Of a stretch of DNA of 64,000 nt, positions 54,331 through 64,000 are shown one piece after another. The stretch covers positions 1 through 64,000 of the forward strand of contig DASPNJ010000153.1 of NCBI GenBank assembly GCA_035626595.1. Direction: 5' to 3'. The stretch comes from JAQGMV01 sp035626595 (GTDB taxonomy: Bacteria > Pseudomonadota > Gammaproteobacteria > Burkholderiales > SG8-41). The notes beneath the pieces were generated by a model that worked only from the letters and a program-made list of their open reading frames with translations, was not told the origin of the DNA and did no database searches. Position numbers and translations under genes: made by a program. How positions within the stretch are numbered: position 1 is the first letter of the stretch; every line of letters starts with the position of its first letter.

Positions 54331-55839
54331 CTAGCCGCCGCCTTCTTCGAGCGCCTGTTCCTTCTTCTTGCGGATGGCGGGCAGGACCATGAAGATCAGG
54401 ATGAGCATGCTCGCGATCATGAAGGAGAGACTGATCGGCCGCGTGAAAAAGACCGTCGGGTCTCCGCGCGAGATCAGCAAGGCGCGCCGCAGGTTCTCCT
54501 CCATCAGCGGCCCCAGCACGTAGCCCAGGATGAGCGGCGCCGGCTCGCACTCGAGCTTGACCAGGACGTACCCCAGGATGCCGGCGATGGCGACCAAGTA
54601 GAGGTCCATGGGGCTGTTGTTGATCGAGTAGTTGCCTACCGCGCAGAACATGATGATCGAGGGAAACAGCCAGCGGTACGGAATCTGGAGAAGCTTCACC
54701 CACAGGCCCACGAGCGGCAAATTCAGGATGACGAGCATGGCGTTGCCAATCCACATGCTGGCGATCAGACCCCAGAAGAGGTCGGGCTTCTGGGTCATCA
54801 CCTGCGGTCCGGGCGCGATACCCTGAATGGTGAGCGCGCCCAGCATGAGCGCCATGGTGGCGCTGCCCGGGATGCCCAGGGTGAGCGTGGGGATGAACGC
54901 GGTCTGCGCGGCCGCGTTGTTGGCCGCCTCGGGTCCCGCGACGCCCTCGATTGCGCCCTTGCCGAAACGCGACGGGTCCTTGGCCATTTTCTTCTCCACC
55001 ATGTACGTGGAGAACGCTGCGATCGACGGTCCGGTGCCGGGCAACGCGCCGAAGAAAGCGCCGACGCCCGTCCCGCGCACCACGGGCCAGAAGGACGCCT
55101 TGATGTCCGCTCGAGTGGGGTAGATGTGTGTGATGTTCTTGGTGAAAACCTCGTGCTTCTCCTCTCCCCCCGATTCGAGATTCTTCACGATTTCGGACAC
55201 GGCAAAGAGGCCCACCGCCACGATCGTAAAACCGATACCGTCAGTGAGCTCCGGCAGGCCGAATGAAAAGCGTGCCATCCCCGAGTTGACATCGGTGCCG
55301 ATGATGCCGAACAGCAGGCCAAGGAACACCATGGCCAGGGACTTCACCATGTCGCCGTGCGCGAGCACGGCGGCCGCGATGAGCGCCATCAGCATCAGCG
55401 AGAAGTACTCCGGCGCGCCGAACTTCAGCGCCGCTTCCGCGAGCGGCGGACCGGCGAGCGCGATCAGCAGCGTGCCCACGCAGCCGGCGACGAACGAGCC
55501 GACCGCGGCGATCGCGAGCGCCGGGCCGGCACGGCCCTGGCGCGCCATCTGATAGCCGTCGAGACAGGTTATGACCGAGGCCGTCTCACCCGGCAGGTTC
55601 ACCAGTATGGCCGTGGTCGAGCCGCCGTACTGCGCGCCGTAGTAGATGCCGGCCAGCATGATGAGCGCCGGGATCGGTGCCAGGTTGAACGTGATCGGCA
55701 GCAGCATGGCGATGGTCACGAGCGGACCGATGCCCGGCAGCACGCCGATCGCCGTGCCGACGAAGACGCCCAGAAAACAATACATCAGGTTCTGGAGCGA
55801 CAGCGCAACCGAGAAGCCGAGAATGAGATTGTCGAACAT
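54331..55839 (-). CDS. tctA: Second TctA-type transporter subunit
   Basis: A 502-residue protein with about 12 spans and TctA signatures GTAIGVLPGIGPLVTIAMLL and GAFFGALPGTGPSIAAFSTY. It follows tctB by 1 bp. No binding protein gene is adjacent, so it must use a TctC/Bug protein from elsewhere or the tctC at 44.8 kb. Confidence 0.93.
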   Translation of the reverse strand: MFDNLILGFSVALSLQNLMYCFLGVFVGTAIGVLPGIGPLVTIAMLLPITFNLAPIPALIMLAGIYYGAQYGGSTTAILVNLPGETASVITCLDGYQMARQGRAGPALAIAAVGSFVAGCVGTLLIALAGPPLAEAALKFGAPEYFSLMLMALIAAAVLAHGDMVKSLAMVFLGLLFGIIGTDVNSGMARFSFGLPELTDGIGFTIVAVGLFAVSEIVKNLESGGEEKHEVFTKNITHIYPTRADIKASFWPVVRGTGVGAFFGALPGTGPSIAAFSTYMVEKKMAKDPSRFGKGAIEGVAGPEAANNAAAQTAFIPTLTLGIPGSATMALMLGALTIQGIAPGPQVMTQKPDLFWGLIASMWIGNAMLVILNLPLVGLWVKLLQIPYRWLFPSIIMFCAVGNYSINNSPMDLYLVAIAGILGYVLVKLECEPAPLILGYVLGPLMEENLRRALLISRGDPTVFFTRPISLSFMIASMLILIFMVLPAIRKKKEQALEEGGG

Positions 55840-55840
55840 G

Positions 55841-56293
55841 TCAGTAGCTCCCCGGCCACAGCGGATAAGGCAGTCCGAGCCCGTAGACGAACACGCCGAC
55901 CGCGAACGCGCTCATGACCACCGTCAGGATCAAGACTTCCTTCCATTTGAACTCGTGGCCACCCAGCGCGCTCACGATGAACATCACGACGAGCGCCGGA
56001 ACGAGCCCCCACTTATCCATGATCCAGCCGAACGCCACGAGCGAAACAATAATGAACGCGAGCGGCTTCCAGCCCCATCTACCCTTCACCGCTTCGAATT
56101 TGAGGATGCCGCGGACCAGGACGAACACGCCGAAAGCCATGAGGATGCCGGCCAGCACCCGCGGGAAATAACCGGGACCCATGCGCAGCGCGCTTCCGAA
56201 CGGGTAGTCGAGCGCCATGTAGAAACCGCCGGCGCCGATGACGAGCAGCAGCAGGCCGGCGAGAAAGTCCTTGTTGTTTGCCAGATCTTTCAT
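55841..56293 (-). CDS. tctB: Second TctB-type transporter subunit
   Basis: A 150-residue protein with four spans, start at MKDLANNKDFLAGLLLLVIG; the MGPGYFPRVLAGIL motif is characteristic of TctB. The ATG overlaps the stop of a 14-codon leader frame with a strong ribosome site, whereas tctB itself has a poor one, so translation is probably coupled. Confidence 0.9.
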   Translation of the reverse strand: MKDLANNKDFLAGLLLLVIGAGGFYMALDYPFGSALRMGPGYFPRVLAGILMAFGVFVLVRGILKFEAVKGRWGWKPLAFIIVSLVAFGWIMDKWGLVPALVVMFIVSALGGHEFKWKEVLILTVVMSAFAVGVFVYGLGLPYPLWPGSY

Positions 56294-56334
56294 CGGGGCC
56301 CCCGAGTGCGGCATGGCCTGGACACTTTTTTCAT
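56290..56334 (-). CDS. 14-codon leader peptide before tctB
   Basis: MKKVSRPCRTRGPR, preceded by AAGGAG at ideal spacing and ending in a TGA that overlaps the tctB ATG (ATGA). It may be a translational coupler or regulatory leader, or the vestige of a longer lost gene. Real translation is untested. Confidence 0.4.
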   Translation of the reverse strand: MKKVSRPCRTRGPR

Positions 56335-56421
56335 GCGTGGATCTCCTTCAACGTGTACAAATCTGACTGTGCCCGCAGAGCGCCGCAAGCCGCCTTACGC
56401 GCGATTCGCACGCGCGGCTGG

Positions 56422-56952
56422 CTACTGCTCCGGTTTTTGAGTGGTCGCGTCGGGACTCCCGTCGCGTGCCATTGCCCGCTCGATCAGAGACAGCAGTTGA
56501 GCGTCCTGGAAAGGTTTCTCCAGAAAGTGGCACGCTCCGCTTTTCATGGCTTCGACCGCCAGCGGCACGCCTCCGTGACCCGATATAAAGATGATGGGCA
56601 GTGACTCGCCGCGCCGGTTGAGCTCCTGCTGCAGATCGAGCCCGGACATTGCCGGGAGCCGCACGTCGAGAACGAGACATACCGCGGAGCCCGGCTCGTA
56701 CTCTTCCAGGAAGCGCTCCGCCGTGGGGTACGTCACGGCACGATAGCCGGCGGATTCGAGGAGCCAACTCAACGAATCCCGCAAGGCGTCGTCATCGTCT
56801 ACGACGTACACCAGCGGCGGGTGCTCGGTCGGGCTCACCGCAGCGCAATCTCCGGCGTAACAGGCAAAGTCCGCGACTGAAGAAGCTGGAATGACAGGTT
56901 CGCGGCCCAGCCGGGGAAAGCGAGTCTGTACATCGCCTTTGTGTTCCTTCAT
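56422..56952 (-). CDS. FixJ-type response regulator lacking a DNA-binding domain
   Basis: A 176-residue protein, start chosen at MKEHKGDVQTRFPRLG; about 45 residues of unconserved N-terminus may be partly untranslated. Receiver domain with VYVVDDDDALRDSLSWLL, LVLDVRLPAMSGLDL (phospho-Asp), FISGHGGVPLAV and FLEKPF. In FixJ/TtrR relatives an HTH follows about here, but this protein stops at TTQKPEQ. It may be a natural single-domain regulator or a truncated gene. It lies 87 bp upstream of the tctB leader, in the opposite order to transcription (tctB first). Confidence 0.8.
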   Translation of the reverse strand: MKEHKGDVQTRFPRLGREPVIPASSVADFACYAGDCAAVSPTEHPPLVYVVDDDDALRDSLSWLLESAGYRAVTYPTAERFLEEYEPGSAVCLVLDVRLPAMSGLDLQQELNRRGESLPIIFISGHGGVPLAVEAMKSGACHFLEKPFQDAQLLSLIERAMARDGSPDATTQKPEQ

Positions 56953-57245
56953 GCCGTGTTTTCCACTGGTGGCGGCAGTGCCCCCGCTGCGCATTTCGCA
57001 GATCGCTGTGACGCCAGCGGCACGTAGCGGTAGGGGAGAATACAAGCCCGGACGCGGGGCGACATGAGACCGTTGTCATGCGTGCGGCCGCTATCGCACA
57101 GGTCGGATGACCTACGACGACATGACATTGGTCCCACATCTGCGCGGGTGGAGGAGCGATCGATTGCTACCGAGCGTCGCGGCGTCCATCGATTCGTGAG
57201 CGCCGACAACAGGCGTCGTAGCACCCGCTTAGCGCGGCGAGTGCC

Positions 57246-57995
<750 letters not shown>

Positions 57996-58077
57996 GCAGG
58001 TTCCTCGCCGGCGCGGTCAGCACACGCCGCCGCGAGCAGAGGCAATTAACAGACCATCCTGTGCCGCAGCGCGGCGC

Positions 58078-58752
58078 TCACCGAGCGGCTGCGGAACGCG
58101 CCGCAAGCGCTTTGCCGAGGGCGATCACGGTGACGGCGCCGGCGGCGGGCAGGAGCCAGGCGACGACACCCGTCGAGCCACGCCGCCATTCCGCGGCGAG
58201 CGGGTCCGCGAGCGCCAGCTCACCCGCCACCCAGCCGATCACGCCGGCGCCCACGGTGATGACGATCGGCCAGCGGCGCATCAGCCGGAGCAGGACCGCC
58301 GCCGCGAGCACGACAACGGGAATCGACAACGTGAGCCCCGCCACCAGCGCCGCGATGCTGCCTTTCGCGGCCGCCGCGAGCGCCAGCACGTTGTCGAGGC
58401 TCATCATGGCGTCCGCGAGCACGATCGTTCTGGCCGCAGCCCACGCAGTCGCCGCGGAAGGCGTGTCGGCCGCGTCGGCATCGTCGTGCACGAGGAGCTT
58501 CGCACCGATCCACAGGAGCAGAGCCGCGCCCGCGAGCTTCAGATACGGCAGCTTCAGCGCTTCGACCGCGGCGATGGTGAGCACGATGCGCAGCAGCACC
58601 GCGCCCGCGATGCCGAACGCCATCGCGCGGCGCTGCGCGGCCCGCGGCAGCGCACGCGTCGCGAGCGCGATGACGACCGCGTTGTCCGCGGAAAGAACGA
58701 GGTTTAAGCCGACGATCTCGAGAAGCGAGATCCAGAAAGCGCCCGCAGTCAC
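58078..58752 (-). CDS. TerC-family membrane protein (YjbE type)
   Basis: A 224-residue protein with seven spans and the paired motifs EIVGLNLVLSADNAVVIALA and TIVLADAMMSLDNVLALAAA, the YjbE subgroup pattern. YjbE in Bacillus is linked to Mn2+ efflux for exoenzymes. It lies 82 bp before a second TerC-family gene of a different subgroup, in the same direction, so both may handle the same ion. Confidence 0.9.
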   Translation of the reverse strand: MTAGAFWISLLEIVGLNLVLSADNAVVIALATRALPRAAQRRAMAFGIAGAVLLRIVLTIAAVEALKLPYLKLAGAALLLWIGAKLLVHDDADAADTPSAATAWAAARTIVLADAMMSLDNVLALAAAAKGSIAALVAGLTLSIPVVVLAAAVLLRLMRRWPIVITVGAGVIGWVAGELALADPLAAEWRRGSTGVVAWLLPAAGAVTVIALGKALAARSAAAR

Positions 58753-58759
58753 GCACTGG

Positions 58760-58779
58760 ACCCCCGCCTGCGCGGGGGT
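58760..58779. repeat. GC-rich palindrome between fhs and the TerC gene
   Basis: ACCCCCGC-CTGC-GCGGGGGT, embedded in TGGACCCCCGCCTGCGCGG, belongs to the widespread proteobacterial dispersed palindromes of the form CCCGCCTGCGCGGG. It lies 15 bp after the fhs stop; without a T-tract it is not a clear terminator. Confidence 0.6.
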
Positions 58780-58794
58780 GACGGTGTGGCGAGG

Positions 58795-60471
58795 CTAGAA
58801 GAGCCCGACGACTTTGCCGTCCTCGGTGAGGTCGATCTTCTCGGCCGACGGCACTTTCGGCAGCCCGGGCATCGTCATGATGTCGCCGCAGACCATGACC
58901 ACGAATTCGGCGCCGGCGGCGAGCCGCACCTCGCGGATGTTCACCACGTGGCCCGACGGCGCGCCGCGCAGGGCCGCATCGGTCGAGAACGAGTACTGCG
59001 TCTTCGCCACGCACACCGGGTACTTGCCGTAGCCGTCTTCCTGCAGCTTCTTGATCTGCCCGCGCACTTTGGCGTCGGCGGTCACGTCGCTCGCGCCGTA
59101 GATCTTGGTCGCGATCGTCTTGATCTTGTCCCACAGCGGCACGTCGTCTTCGTAGACGAACTTGAACTGATTGCCGCCCTTCTCGATCAGCTCGACGACC
59201 GTGCGCGCGACGTCGGCCGCCCCTTTGCCGCCCTCGGCCCAGTGGTTGGCGAGCAACACCGGCACCTGGTGCGGCGCCATCTTCTTCTTCAGCAGCTCGA
59301 TCTCGGCGTCGGTGTCGAACGTGAACTTGTTGATCGACACGACGCACGGCAGCCCGTAATGGTTGCGCACGTTGTTCACGTGCCGCTCCAGATTGGTCAC
59401 CCCCTTCTCCAGCGCGGCGAGGTTCTCCTTGTTCACTTCCTTCACGTCGACGCCGCCGTGGTACTTCAGCGCGCGCATCGTCGCGACGATCACCACCGCG
59501 TCCGGCCTTAAGCCCGACTTGCGGCACTTGATGTCCACGAATTTCTCCGCGCCGAGGTCCGCGCCGAAACCGGCCTCGGTGACGACGTAATCCGCGAGCT
59601 TGAGCGCGGTCTTGGTGGCGATCACGGAATTGCAGCCGTGCGCGATGTTCGCGAACGGACCGCCATGGATGAACGCAGGATTGTTCTCGAGCGTCTGCAC
59701 GAGATTGGGCTTGAGCGCGTCCTTCAGCAGCACCGTCATCGCGCCGTGCACCTTGAGGTCTTTCGCGCGCACCGGCTTCTGGTCGCGCGTGTAGGCGACG
59801 ACGATGTTCCCGAGGCGGTTCTTCAGGTCCCTGAGTGAGGTCGCGAGGCAGAAGATCGCCATCACTTCACTCGCGACGACGATGTCGAAACCGTCCTGGC
59901 GCGGGTAGCCATTACCCGGCCCGCCGAGCGAGCAGACGGTTTCGCGCAATGCACGATCGTTCATGTCCATCACGCGCTTCCAGGCGATGCGGCGGACATC
60001 GATGCCGAGCTCGTTACCGTGGTGGATATGATTGTCGAGCGCGGCGGCGAGGAGATTGTTCGCGAGCGCGATCGCGTTGAAGTCGCCCGTGAAATGGAGG
60101 TTGATGTCCTCCATCGGCACGACCTGCGCATAACCGCCGCCCGCGGCGCCGCCTTTCATGCCGAACACGGGTCCCAGCGAAGGCTCGCGCAGGCAGATCA
60201 CCGTCTTCTTGCCGATGTGGTTGAGCGCATCGCCCAGGCCGACCGTCGTCGTCGTCTTGCCTTCGCCCGCGGGCGTCGGGCTGATCGCCGTCACGAGAAT
60301 CAGCTTCCCGTCCTTTTTCGACGCGAGGCTGTCCATGTAATCCAGCGAAACTTTCGCCTTGTAGTGGCCGTAAGGCTCGAGCGCGTCCTCCGGTATGCCG
60401 AGCCGTTTCGCGAGCTCGAGCGCGCGCGTCATCTTCGCCTGCTGGGCGATCTCGATGTCGGATAAAGCCAT
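58795..60471 (-). CDS. fhs: Formate-tetrahydrofolate ligase
   Basis: A 558-residue protein of normal Fhs length. P-loop PTPAGEGKTTTTVGLGDAL (about 68-86), MKGGAAGGGYAQVVPMEDIN, and C-terminal MTMPGLPKVPSAEKIDLTEDG. It makes 10-formyl-THF from formate, THF and ATP. It lies 45 bp after formate dehydrogenase fdsA, so formate made from oxalate can either be oxidised or enter the one-carbon pool. Confidence 0.97.
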   Translation of the reverse strand: MALSDIEIAQQAKMTRALELAKRLGIPEDALEPYGHYKAKVSLDYMDSLASKKDGKLILVTAISPTPAGEGKTTTTVGLGDALNHIGKKTVICLREPSLGPVFGMKGGAAGGGYAQVVPMEDINLHFTGDFNAIALANNLLAAALDNHIHHGNELGIDVRRIAWKRVMDMNDRALRETVCSLGGPGNGYPRQDGFDIVVASEVMAIFCLATSLRDLKNRLGNIVVAYTRDQKPVRAKDLKVHGAMTVLLKDALKPNLVQTLENNPAFIHGGPFANIAHGCNSVIATKTALKLADYVVTEAGFGADLGAEKFVDIKCRKSGLRPDAVVIVATMRALKYHGGVDVKEVNKENLAALEKGVTNLERHVNNVRNHYGLPCVVSINKFTFDTDAEIELLKKKMAPHQVPVLLANHWAEGGKGAADVARTVVELIEKGGNQFKFVYEDDVPLWDKIKTIATKIYGASDVTADAKVRGQIKKLQEDGYGKYPVCVAKTQYSFSTDAALRGAPSGHVVNIREVRLAAGAEFVVMVCGDIMTMPGLPKVPSAEKIDLTEDGKVVGLF

Positions 60472-60516
60472 TTCAGGTTCCCTTCTTCGTTTTATGTGTG
60501 CGGTCGGACCCGGTGA

Positions 60517-63329
60517 TCAGACCGCGGTTTTCTCCAGCTCCGCGAGCGCCTGGCCACCGCCGTAGCTCGAGCGCGGCGTGAGCTCCCCTCCACGCATCAC
60601 TTTCACGGCGCAGTATTTGAACTCGGGGATCTTGCCGAACGGATCGAGCGCCGAGTTCGTGAGCAGGTTCGCCGCCGCCTCGTAATAGCAGAACGGGATG
60701 AACACCGATCCGCGCGGGCTGCCGTCGTCCGCGCGCGCGTACAGCGAGACGATGCCGCGCCGCGATTCCACCGTGATGACGTCGCCCGCTTTGGCGCCGA
60801 TCGAATCGAGATCGAGCGGGTGCATGAGCGCCGTCGGATCGGGCTCGATCGCGTCGAGCACGCCCGCGCGCCGGGTCATCGCACCCGTGTGCCAGTGCTC
60901 GAGCTGACGCCCAGTGATGAGCACGAACGGAAACTCGCGGTCCGGACGCTCGGCGGCGGGGATAATGTCGGCGGGAACGAACTTCGCCCGGCCGCTCGGC
61001 GTCGGGAAGCTCTCCGTGAACACCACGGGCTCACCGGGATCGCCTTCCTTCTCGCACGGATACGTGACGCAGCTCTCCGCTTCCAGGCGCTCCCACGTGA
61101 TGCCCGCAATCGAATTCATCGCTTGGCGCATCTCGTTGAACACATCCGCCGGGGCGTTGTAGCGCCACTTGCAGCCCAGCCGGCGCGCGATCTCCTGGAT
61201 GATCCACAGATCGGGTTTGGCCTCGCCCGGCGCGTCGAGCGCCTTGCGTCCGATCTGCACCATGCGGTCGGTGTTGGTGACCGTGCCGTCCTTCTCCGGC
61301 CACGCCGTCGCGGGCAGGATCACGTCCGCGTGATAGCAGGTCTCGGTGAGGAAGATCTCCTGCACCACCAGCCAGTCGAGCTTCGCCAGCGCCTGCCGCG
61401 CGTGATGGACGTCGGGATCGGACATCGCCGGGTTCTCGCCCATGATGTACATGCCGCCGATTCTTCCGGCGAGCACTTCGTTCATGATCTCGACCACGGT
61501 GAGGCCCGGCTTCGGATCGAGCCGTGTGCCCCAAAGCTTCTCGAAGCGCGCCAGCGCTTCCGGATTGTCGACGCGCTGGTAGTCCGGGAACACCATCGGA
61601 ATCAATCCCGAGTCCGATGCGCCCTGCACGTTGTTCTGGCCGCGCAGCGGATGGAGCCCCGTGCCGGGACGGCCCACCTGACCGGTCATGAGACACAACG
61701 CGATGAGACAGCGCGCGTTGTCGGTGCCGTGCACGTGCTGTGAGACGCCCATGCCCCAGAGGATCATCGAGCCCTTCGAGGTCGCGAAGAGCCGGGCGAC
61801 CTCGCGGATCGTCTCCGCGGGAATGCCGCACACCGGCGCCATGGCCTCGGGACTGTACCCCGCCACGTTCTTCTTCAGTTCCTCGTAGCCCGAGGTGCGG
61901 TCCTGGATGAACTTGTCGTTGACGAGACCCTCCTCGACGATCGTGTGCATCATCGCGTTGAGGAGCGCGACGTCGGTATCGGGCTTGAACTGGAGCATGT
62001 GGCTCGCATGCCGCGCGAGCTCCGAGCGCCGCGGGTCGGCGTAGATCAACTTGGCGCCCGCTTTCGCGGCGTTCTTGATCCACGTCGCGGCGACCGGGTG
62101 GTTCGAGATCGGGTTCGCGCCGATCAGAAAGATCACCTCGGCCCGCATGACGTCGTTCACCTGATTCGAGACCGCGCCGGAGCCGATACCTTCGAGCAGC
62201 GCGGCGACGCTGGAGGCGTGACAGAGCCGCGTGCAGTGATCGACGTTGTTCGTGCCGAAGCCCGTGCGCACGAGCTTCTGGAAGAGATACGCTTCTTCGT
62301 TCGTGCCTTTCGCCGAGCCGAATCCCGACAGCGCGCCGGATCCGCGCGCATCGCGGATCTCGCGAAGCTTGCCGGCAGCGAGGTCGAGCGCCTCTTCCCA
62401 GGTCGCTTCGCGGAAATACTCCAGTGGATTCGCCGGGTCCATCGTGAAGTCGGCGTGCTTGGGCACGCCCGGCTTGCGGATCAGCGGCCTGGTGAGCCGC
62501 TGCTTGTGATGCACGTAATCGAAGCCGTAGCGGCCTTTCACGCAGAGCCGTCCGTGATTGGACGGACCGTCGCGGCCGTCCACGTACAGGATCTTGTTGT
62601 CCTTGATCTTGTACGTGAGCTGGCAGCCGACGCCGCAGTACGGACAGACGGAATGCACTTCCTTGTCGGGTTTCACGAGACCGACCTCGCGCGCCGGCAT
62701 CAGCGCGCCCGTGGGGCAGGCCTGCACGCACTCGCCACACGCGACACACGTCGAGCCGCCCATCGGATCGTCGAGGTCGAACACGATCTTCGAGTGCTCG
62801 CCGCGGTAGGCGTAGCCGATCACGTCGTTCACCTGCTCCTCACGGCAGGCGCGCACGCAGCGCGTGCACTGGATGCACGAATCGAGATTGACCGCGATGC
62901 CGTAGTGCGACAGATCCGGCGCCGGATTGTGACGGCGCGCGAACCGCGGCTTGCTCACGTCCAGTGCCTGCGCCCATGCGTCGAGCTCGGACTTCAGCGT
63001 GTGGCGCTTCTCCGGCATGTCGGAGAGCAGGAGCTCGACGACCATTTTCTGCGAGTGCAAGGCGCGCGGGCTGTCGGTCGTGACCTCCATACCGGGTACG
63101 GGCGTGCGGCAACAGGAGGCAGCCAGCACGCGCTCGCCTTTGACTTCGACCATGCACGCGCGGCAATTGCCGTCCGGGCGGTATCCCTCCTTGTAGCAGA
63201 GGTGCGGAATCTCCACGCCATAGCGCTTGGCCGTCTGGATGATCGTCTCACCGCCCTGCGCGACCACGTCCTTGCCGTTCAGCTTGAACGACACCGGCAT
63301 CGCTTCGAGCTCCTTGTTGCTGATCGCCG

Positions 63330-63333
<4 letters not shown>
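60517..63333 (-). CDS. fdsA: NAD-dependent formate dehydrogenase, catalytic alpha subunit
   Basis: A 938-residue protein. N-terminal 2Fe-2S plug (CYKEGYRPDGNCRACMVEV), NuoG-like 4Fe-4S region (CIQCTRCVRAC; CVACGECVQACPTGAL), FDH Fe4S4 motif VCPYCGVGCQL, then the bis-MGD Mo domain, where the metal-ligating residue is Cys in RLCHASSVAAL rather than Sec. It oxidises formate to CO2 and passes electrons through its clusters to FdsB. The start overlaps fdsB's stop (ATGA). No fdsC or fdsD follows; fhs does instead. Confidence 0.95.

Positions 63334-64000
<667 letters not shown>

Overview
The window is 64 kb of high-GC DNA, almost certainly the chromosome of a betaproteobacterium (Burkholderiales-like or an uncultured relative). 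The evidence is the ilvIH-ilvC order, the ECF-sigma/DUF3619/DUF3106/RDD cluster, the holC - DUF2486-like - valS order, standalone soxYZ, and two tripartite tricarboxylate (Tct) transporter loci. I found no rRNA, tRNA, transposase, integrase or CRISPR array. The gene calls come from reading the sequence and recognising families, with no database search.

Layout. 1-2.4 kb: branched-chain amino acid synthesis (ilvI, ilvH, start of ilvC). 2.6-4.4 kb: a small ECF sigma operon with membrane and periplasmic partners. 4.5-6.7 kb: LPS export permeases lptG and lptF, divergent from pepA-holC-valS (6.8-12.0 kb). 12.2-14.0 kb: an HbpS/GlcG-like exported protein, a lipoate-ligase-like protein and TusA, with three copies of a 63-bp palindromic repeat. 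14.2-17.2 kb: a BepA-type protease, moaC, soxY and soxZ.

17.2-27.7 kb: a surface glycosylation island. It holds two SPINDLY/OGT-type (GT41) glycosyltransferases, two nearly identical type IV pilins, a TPR-GT9-like protein, a small nucleotide-sugar transferase-like protein, a 1012-residue protein with two TPR-GT9-like units, and a divergent 2OG-Fe(II) oxygenase. Pilin modification is the most economical joint role, but this is inference.

28.1-36.1 kb: a tightly packed signalling operon in the order PP2C phosphatase, CHASE2 adenylate cyclase, metallo-beta-lactamase-fold phosphodiesterase, GAF-PilB/GspE-like ATPase, GAF-HD-GYP. It has parts for two second messengers, cAMP and c-di-GMP.

36.3-45.8 kb: an oxalate catabolism locus. 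It encodes a formyltransferase, formyl-CoA:oxalate CoA-transferase (frc), oxalyl-CoA decarboxylase (oxc), a divergent CRP/FNR-family regulator, an FAD oxidoreductase and a complete TctCBA transporter. A perfect TTGAC-N4-GTCAA dyad lies both at about -41.5 of a plausible oxc promoter and upstream of tctC. The regulator has the FNR-type ExxSR recognition helix. Together these suggest one regulon in which TctCBA imports oxalate or a related acid. The formate end of the pathway lies at 58.8-64 kb: formate-tetrahydrofolate ligase and NAD-dependent formate dehydrogenase (fdsA, partial fdsB).

46.0-58.8 kb: two ion permeases bracketed by two universal stress proteins, an atypical Nramp transporter, a NarL-type two-component pair, a second tct pair lacking its binding protein with a REC-only regulator, and two TerC-family membrane proteins.
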